Origin: Clarkia xantiana subsp. parviflora
Taxonomy: Eukaryota > Streptophyta > Magnoliopsida > Myrtales > Onagraceae
Assembly (NCBI GenBank): GCA_036873135.1
Contig: JAPTYO010000011.1
Location: 11,561,747 to 11,625,746, forward strand
Direction of reading: 5' to 3'
DNA: 64,000 nucleotides
Shown: piece after piece, positions 56,537 through 64,000 of the stretch
How the letters are laid out: the number at the start of each line of letters is the position of its first letter
Numbering within the stretch: position 1 is the stretch's first letter
Translations under genes and position numbers: made by a program
Notes under the pieces: model-generated
Seen by the model: only the letters and a program-made list of their open reading frames with translations
Database searches by the model: none
What the model was told of the DNA's origin: nothing

Positions 56537-58101
56537 CCAGATATTTAGCACGCGCTTTGCGCGGTAAGTGCATAAAATTTTAATTTAATTTTATTCGTTT
56601 CGTTGTTTTTATATGTTTAATTTATTTTTGATTATGTGTAATGTAAAAATAATTTAAATTATGAGCAGTTATTAAGTGAATACATACTACATGATTTTTT
56701 TTACAATTTTTATTATTATTAAATATATGTGTAATATATACATAAAATATATCATAATTTATATATGAATGTGTTAAAGAATCTTTTGGTACAACATGTT
56801 CGAGCAAAATTGGCTTTTTGGAGCAACGTCTTTTTTCCTTGTAGACTTTTGGTGCAATAAGTTGTTGTTTGTAAACTGTTGGTGCGTCTGTTAGTTGACC
56901 GTTAGCTTTGACCGTTAAGTAGCACGTGCCTTAAACGTGACCATCCCTCTAATTTTCATTTTTTTCAGTTTAGTACCCCAATTTTTATTTCTAATCTACA
57001 AAGAAATCCCTAAAAAGTTTCAATCGGACCCTAGATCCAAGTCACCTAGCCGGGGTCCGACACATATTTGGGTAAGGCCTGGTTAGGGTCGCCCATGACC
57101 CTGGCTGGGTAAATTTTGACCTAGGGTCTGATTGAAAGAATAATATATACAATTACTAACATATGATGTCAATTCAAGCTATTCAACTATTGATATTTTT
57201 TTGGTGCATACAATTGCTTATTTTTTTATGATATTTATTTGCATTGTAGTTATCACAAGTATTAAATTTTATATACGTATTTTAATAAGTAAATAAATAA
57301 CTATTACGTATTTATATTAATTTAACATTTATAATATTGTTAAATACCTATATATATAAAATTAGTTTTTTTTGTCAATATTTTTACAATTAAATAAAAT
57401 TTAGGAAAATGTTATTTTCTGATTATGTTATGTATTATTAGGTAGATGAAGTTTATCATTTTGGATGTACTGCTCTTAACTTATAATTTATGTATTATGA
57501 TTCGATATGAGTACAAAATTTAATTCTCAATATCATTTTAACCTGGTGTTCAAGTGTGTTGCTAATGATTTATTTGACGATTTTTCCGATAAAAAAAATG
57601 ACAACATCAATGTTTTAGAACCTTAAATAATGGTAGAATTGTTTGACATGTATTACTTTTTGTATTCTCATAATATGGTTTTGATTCTGCTTATGTTTTC
57701 ATTCTTTATTGGTTATTTAAATTGTTTATAATCTAAAGAAAATATTGTGATATTAGCTTTATTGCGAGATAGTTTCTTATCTAAAAAGAAACGATACTGA
57801 TGCAGAAGTCATATTGTGGGATAATTTTTTGATTGATTTAGTAATTGAGAAAATTTTATATATTTAATTATAAATATATTGGAATGAAATGGTTTTTATC
57901 TTTTGCTATTTATTTGACATTATTATTGATTGTTGTACATTTTATGTCAAATAATAATATTAATGAACGTCATTAATATATGTGCATATTTACATAAAGA
58001 TATAAATATAACATTTCTTTATTCATAACTTAGGTTACAGAGTGTTTAATCTGGTATTAAAAATTCAATTTAATTTTTTTTTATTCAGCTTATATGTTAA
58101 A
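56537..58101 (-). mobile_element. Probable Helitron 3' terminal part
   Basis: Read on the minus strand, 56570-56537 ends CCGCGCAAAGCGCG, then a short spacer and CTGG followed by T. This hairpin plus CTRR is the Helitron 3' end signature. The rest is AT-rich with no gene. The matching 5' end is not found nearby; it may lie beyond the Helitron at 58102-60289. Confidence 0.5.
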
Positions 58102-58417
58102 CTAGATATTTTGCCCGCGCTTTGCGCGGTATGCAAAAGATATTTTTATATTATTGTAGTTTAAAGATACTAAAATAATTTAAATAGAAAAATTTAGAAA
58201 CAAATAGTAGATTAAATTAACTTTTCCATAAAAATAGATATAAATAGAAAAAAAAATGTATAACATGATTGATTATTTTAGTAGTCTAAATTGGATTGTT
58301 TAGACATAAATATTTACGCTTTCAAATTTTACTATTTATTTTAATCATTTAATCAAATTGAATATCAATACAAAAATAATTATGTCAGTAATATTATTGA
58401 AAAAATATTATAGTTAA

Positions 58418-58466
<49 letters not shown>

Positions 58467-60289
58467 TTCGGACTTATTGTAAAAATAGGATCTATACTGT
58501 TGACTTGAGATGTATGATATTGATTTATATATGTTTATTTATTTTATTTTCACTGCAAAATGTATGTTAATAATATGTAATACATCAATATAATAATGTT
58601 GTTGGTAACACAACAGAAAATGTATATAAATTGATTTAACAGTAATAAATAAAATTTTAATCGTAATAACTTAATGAATGTAGTATATTGTTAATTGAAA
58701 CTTACAAAATAATTATTACTAATTTTAAAAATATTAATTGATATTGTTAAATGAAACTTACCAAAAATAAATTGATTTTTTTAAGATTGAATGACAGGCT
58801 TTGGAGCAATTTTATCTTAGTATAAGTGTACACATGAAATTGTCACTTCATTGGTAAGAATTAGACAGACATAGACCAATAAGACGTTTCACTTTTTACA
58901 TGTAAGTGCGTCATTTTATTACTTGTCATAGTTCTATACAATCTATCCAAATTAGATTATATGAAAAATAATCATGCAAATGTTACATTTACATACAATA
59001 CAAACACTTATAATTATAAAAATTAAAATTAATAACGATGACACTTTTCAAATATTGCATACGACTCTCATGAAAGAAAAAAAAATATTATCAAGTATTT
59101 TTATTTATCCAATTATAGAAATTTGGATTTACTTTTATAAATGTGAGAAAAAAATGTATCAATATAATATCAATAGAAAGTTAAGTTCCCCAAAGTATAT
59201 TTATAAATAAAAAACCGATCATTCAATCTTAAAAATAATTTTTTTTTCTTTGTCTGTTACGTTTAACAATTAACACTAATTTCATGTATATATTACAAAT
59301 AAATTAATTTATATACTTTTTATTTTTTGTAACCTACAACTTTATTATAATGATGTATTGTTTGTGCTTATACAGTTAATTTTTTTTATAACAAATTTGA
59401 TAAAATTAAATAAAATATAACAATTAATATACAGAAAATTTAATTTTAGGCTATAGTATAATAATCAAGTATGCATAATTATTTTTCTGTTAACATATAT
59501 TTTGTGGCGAAAAAAATTAACACATATATGTATAATCAAATCGATCATCATTTTTTATAATAATATCTAATTTAGTTTAATTACTATGAAATTACTTATA
59601 ATATTTCTTATATAATTTTACTAATATATTTAATTTTGCATTCATATATTCGAATTGATAAATGATTAATAAATGTAAAGCTAATGAATGATAAAAAAAA
59701 ATTATATTTAAGTAATCTTCTTTACGCTACTATAATAATTAATTAAATTACACGTGATAAATAAAATATATGCTATATTTTTTTATTTACATAAACAGAA
59801 AAAAAAATTGTACAAATTTGATAGTAATGAGAAATAAAATATGAATTAAAGAAATAAATATCATCTTAATATGTTATTATATTCGATATTAAAATATACA
59901 TATACTATTATTTATCCAAAACCAAATTTAATATCAAACTCGATAGTTCTAATATTAAAATAAAATTATTAAAAAAAGGTTAGCAAAAACTCAACTTTTT
60001 ATTGGCAAAAAAAAAGTCTCAATAATTTTAGTATTTATTTATAGTGGATTGCCATTAATTTACAACAAAAAATGGACAAAATAATGTAACGGCTTTCAAC
60101 ATGCAATTAGGAAGCTCGGAGGAAATCTAAGTGCTTATATTAGTCTACATGGAATCGACACGTCATCGGAGAGATACTTAAGTTGACATGGACCAATAGA
60201 ATAACATTATATTGACATGAAACATACTCATTTTGTTACTTGTCAAAATTCTATGTAACCTATTAGAATTATATTATATATATATAGAT
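58102..60289 (-). mobile_element. Non-autonomous Helitron, about 2.2 kb
   Basis: The minus strand starts A|TCTATATATATATAATA (base 60289) and ends with the hairpin CCGCGC AAA GCGCGG, spacer GCAAAATAT and CTAG|T (base 58102). These are the 5' TC, 3' hairpin and CTRR between host A and T expected of Helitrons. No Rep-helicase is encoded. The 5' part (TTGACAAGTAACAAAATGAG on -, about 60225-60250) resembles sequence near 58910-58935 and 62290-62320. Confidence 0.65.
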
Positions 60290-61392
60290 GAGCTTGATTT
60301 AGTATTAAATCATTAAGTTAAGGAATAAAAATTGATGTTCTAATATGTAATTAGTATTATATATATACATATACATATATGTAGGAAGATTTGCATTTGA
60401 AGAATTTGGTTATTATTTTTTTCTTTATAAACTCTAAACACTATATTTTAAAAATGTATTTACTCTGATTGGTTTGTACTTATTAGATATAATTTTAAAA
60501 TAAATGACGCATAACGAAGAGATAATACAGACTGACAAAAAAAAACAAATAAAATGGAGATTAATTATTTTTATGCGTGAATGATAGTAATAAGAATAAT
60601 AATAATTTCTTATTACTTTAGTAATAATTTGTGTTACAAACAAACTTAACAAAATATGGCGTTGATCCGCGTGTTGCGTTGTTAATATTTTTTTATGAAA
60701 TTATCAGTATGTTGTTAATATTCAAATTTGACATTGCTATTTTTTAAATAAAATAATAATAATAAGCTCCTTGTTATGTACGTAGTAAATACATTTTTTT
60801 TATTTATCATGTGATGATAAAATGAAGGTTTTTAAAAATTTACTTTATAATAATATAGACCAACTTGTATTAGATTCAATAATTAATTAATATGAGATTA
60901 CCTTAACTGATTTTAGTTATTCTTTTTCTTTCAAGTTATCATTTTCTAAGTAATAAAGTTGTATAAAATTGTGTGATTATTATATGATATATTTCCATAT
61001 TTATATTGGAATTATTAAGATTAATACATGTTATAGTAATTTGTATTAATACCGAGTCAGTTTATATAGTAATTAAATAAATGAGTCATGAAGATTAATT
61101 TGAGAAAAGAATATATATATTAAATTAAAATTAAATATATTATAAAATGGCATGTTAAGGAAGCCAGAGAAAAATAATAACCAATAATTTATCTTATTAT
61201 GAAATATTTGGAATGTAAATATTTAGACATAAAAAGAAAATCAAATATAAATTTTCAATTTTAGTAACTGTTGGATAATTTTTAATTTGATTCATAATAC
61301 TAATTAAACATTCAAATATAATTTAAGAATAATATAAATTCAAAACTAAAGAGAAATTTGGAAAAACAACATAGTATAGAACAATAAGTATT

Positions 61393-61434
<42 letters not shown>

Positions 61435-62472
61435 TTTAATAATGAATTTATCAAAGTTAATGTAATACTTAAAATAATTTTTTAACAGCATAACAAATAA
61501 AAGATCCATAAAGAGGAGAATAGAAAAAAATTGTTTCGTATATTTGCAAGTAAAGATTCAATACAACTAAGGAATTAATAATTTATAATGCATCTCAAAA
61601 GGAAATTACTATAATTTTATCCATAAATAGATGCAATCAATTCATTTTTTTTCTTCTTAAGCCTAATTAATTAGATATTTATTTATTTACTAAACATGGT
61701 AATTAAGAGTTCATATACATAAGAGATATACATTTCTAAATTGATTCATTTTCTTACCCTCAATCTTGATTCATCTATGCCATCCGTTCAAAATTTCCCA
61801 GTGAAACTATCACTTTATCTCTCTACTTGAGTTGTCGACCGCTCCATCAATAATAACACAACAACAATGAAGAATCTTCAAATTTGGAAAGACGTGGTTG
61901 ATAAAAGTCTCGATCTCAATATATAAAGATAGCGTTCGAAGAGGATCGTAAAGCTGATGGTGTATATGTGGATTGTGGAATTGGCTGAAGAAGAGGTTAA
62001 TGGTGAAGTGGTTTGCAGGAAGTAAGGATTGTATGTATGATTAGAGAATTTTTTTCCTAAGGTAATGTTTGTTGTACAAATCAATATGGTTTTATGAGGT
62101 AAATCAATGTTTTAGACTTTGATTTGTAACGTAACTCAAAAGAATAAAACGTATGCTGAGATGAATTGTGAGAACTTGGTGATCATCCAAGCACCTAGAG
62201 GAGCTTATTTGGACTTTGATATGTGATCCAAGAGAGATAAAAATGAGATGGACCAATTAGATTACATTAATTGTACATGTCAGCGATCAAAATTGGTACT
62301 TGTCAATCACATGTTAACTTTATCAGAATTATAATATATATATATATATATATATAGTTAAATAAGATAATATTTTAAAATTATAGCATCGGGTGTCAAA
62401 TAAGAGAAGTAATAGAAAGAGAATGAATGATATTTCATTTAGACTATTTATATAGGGTTTACACAGACTTAT
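60290..62472. other. AT-rich region with Helitron-like remnants
   Basis: A decayed palindrome (GATCCGCGTGTTGCG) lies at about 60666-60680. A Helitron 5'-end-like block (minus strand TATATATAATATAATTCTGAT, near 62320-62357) suggests one more decayed copy. AT microsatellites occur at 61390-61430 and 62335-62357. No gene supported. Confidence 0.4.
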
Positions 62473-62725
62473 TGTTAGCTTATGGAGATTGGGCGCCGTA
62501 ATTATGAGCTCATTAATATGTATACGTTACCTATGAAATTGGGTAAATGTCACATTAGGAAAATTGGGCTTGACCCAAATCCCAATTGACATGAGAGGCC
62601 CAAATATTGGGCATCTCTTATACATGGCCAGCCGAACTTTGTGATAGGGGCAATAGTGGACTTTTGTCCACTTTACTCCTCCTATAAATAAGGAGTGTTA
62701 GGGTTTTCTTAAGGGGTTATGAACC
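62473..62725 (+). mobile_element. Truncated copia LTR, 5' part only
   Basis: It starts TGTTAGCTTATGGAGA and follows the family LTR through the TATA box (CCTATAAATAAGG, near 62682-62694), then loses similarity at about 62725. Confidence 0.75.
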
Positions 62726-62899
62726 TATAAACTGTCTGAGGTTTTCCCTTTGTGAGATTTTGGTGTCTGAAGTTTAAATTGTTGATATTGGCTGTCTGAA
62801 GTTTCAACTTTGTTGAAATTTGGTTTTCCGTCCATTTTTTCAGTCAAATTTGACAGAATGGTGTGAAAAGTCGAAATTGCCCCTGATACTTTTATGTTT
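62726..62899. other. Unassigned repeat-like flank of the minisatellite
   Basis: The sequence TGTCTGAAGTTT occurs twice. No coding content is supported. Confidence 0.35.
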
Positions 62900-63065
62900 A
62901 CTCCGGCCACACCCAACTCCGGCCGGCCACCACACTACTCCGGCCGGCCACCACCCTACTCTGACCGGCCACCACCCAACTCCGGACGGCCACCACCCTA
63001 CTCCGGCCGACCACCACCCTACTACGGCCGGCCACCACCCTACTCCGGCCGTCCACCACCCTACT
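62900..63065. repeat. GC-rich 21-bp minisatellite
   Basis: About eight units of CTCCGGCCGGCCACCACCCTA with point variants. Proline/histidine-rich or arginine-rich ORFs on both strands are repeat translations. Confidence 0.9.
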
Positions 63066-63532
63066 ATGGTTAGGCATATTTTTATTCAAATTAACAATCT
63101 ATAGGCATATATCCCAACTTCCGATGCTTATAATTTTTTTGGACCCGATCTAAATATTTTTTCACGAACAGGATTCACCCCACAAGATCACGTATTGAAT
63201 ACGACGACACGAAATTAGATTGCATTAGTTCATACTCATTATTGCGTTACATCCCCACGTATGTACATGTTTTTAAAACATATAGAAGAGAAGATCGGAT
63301 TTTCATATCCACATTTTTCGGACACGTGTCTAGGCACGTCCCATTTTGCTCTAACGTTTATTCTTCCCCTGTCTTGAGAAATTGAGGATAAGGCCCGGAA
63401 AAGGCGCCTACAGAAAAGAAAATGATTCGTCAAGAGGTAACAACACGGTTTCAAATTGTGTGGATCATCCCATCGTAAAATAGAGTCAATCAAGGGTTAA
63501 GCCATTGGTTGACTCGGGGGCATGTAATGGAT
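63066..63532 (+). other. Internal end of a further LTR element, no gene
   Basis: No domain is visible. GACTCGGGGGCA at 63521-63532 is a likely polypurine tract ahead of the next LTR. Confidence 0.4.
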
Positions 63533-64000
63533 ATACGCCCAATTTGAACCTGTCTCCTTTCAGATTTTCTTATTTTGATCGCCCCACTTATGACTATAAA
63601 TCAAAACTTGGACCCGGACACTTCACTCGCAACGCGAACGGCCCAGACGAGACAAAATATTCGTCCGGACCGGTCCGTTGGTCTCACCTAGGTGAGATCG
63701 GGCTAACCGGCCCGATCTCTCCTAGGAGGGATCGGGTGGGCCAACCCGATCTCTCCCAGGAGGGATCGGGTCAGCTGTCCCGGCCCCTCCCCAGGGAGGT
63801 CAGGCAAGCTGACCGATCCAAGGCCTTAGGGGTCGAATTTTCCGTCCGACCCCAAGGATCCGGACATCCATTTTACCCGACTCATACTTAGACTTTTTCA
63901 CCCACCTCTCCGTGTCTTTAAAGGTTTTAATCTTGCTGTTATGTGTTAATAAAGTACGTTTAGGGATTAACGGTGTCATTAAGCCACCTTAATCCCTCTG
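63533..64000 (+). repeat. Putative 3' LTR start, runs off window
   Basis: TGTAATGGATATACGCCC follows a purine-rich tract, as at a 3' LTR start. The sequence includes GATCGGG repeats (63690-63770). A TATA-like CTTTAAAGG lies near 63917. The right end is outside the window, so the second LTR and TSD cannot be checked. Confidence 0.5.

Noticed and set aside
62820..63104. His/Pro-rich protein
   Set aside because: This is the 21-bp minisatellite translated; the opposite strand is equally open.
63505..63891. 128-aa ORF
   Set aside because: It spans the polypurine tract and LTR start and lacks any domain.

Overview
The window reads as plant nuclear DNA, almost certainly from a eudicot. It carries a TIR-NBS-LRR resistance gene with spliceosomal introns (this class is absent from grasses), a plant DUF674 gene, and dense nests of LTR retrotransposons. 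About 5% of the window is host coding sequence. I cannot name the species.

Layout. 1-23.6 kb is a pile-up of one decayed Ty1/copia family with LTRs of about 595 bp, TGTTAG...AACA ends and an initiator-Met-tRNA primer site. Copies lie in both orientations. Two of them (5477-10063 on + and 10064-23121 on -) run tail to tail and make a giant imperfect inverted repeat. The right arm is split by a Ty3/gypsy (Tat-like) element at 12436-20252 with target duplication CTCTA. That gypsy element has gag-protease, an antisense ORF and a 2-kb array of an 80-bp repeat, but no reverse transcriptase or integrase. 23.6-25.9 kb is AT-rich intergenic DNA with one fold-back repeat. 25.9-40.9 kb is a two-level nest. 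An old Tat-like element (25899-40945, TSD ACTAT) has lost gag-pol and nearly all of one LTR. Inside its remaining LTR sits a young Tat-like element (26139-37468, TSD GAGAG; its two 697-bp LTRs differ at 5 positions) with an almost intact gag-pro-pol on the minus strand and an intron-containing antisense ORF on the plus strand.

Host genes follow, all on the minus strand: a five-exon TNL immune receptor (41684-46277), a small secreted GPI-anchored glycoprotein (47599-49389) with a hAT-type MITE just upstream of its start codon, and a two-exon DUF674 protein (54901-56194). Between the last two lie a LINE remnant and more copia fragments. 56.5-62.4 kb is very AT-rich and looks like stacked non-autonomous Helitrons. 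The right end has a truncated copia LTR, a 21-bp minisatellite and the start of another LTR that runs off the window.

The strongest theme is the Tat-like gypsy group. Three independent elements each carry an antisense gene near the 3' LTR with its own TATA-like box, and two of the three carry long tandem arrays of the kind that can seed satellite DNA. The host genes do not form an operon or an obvious pathway.
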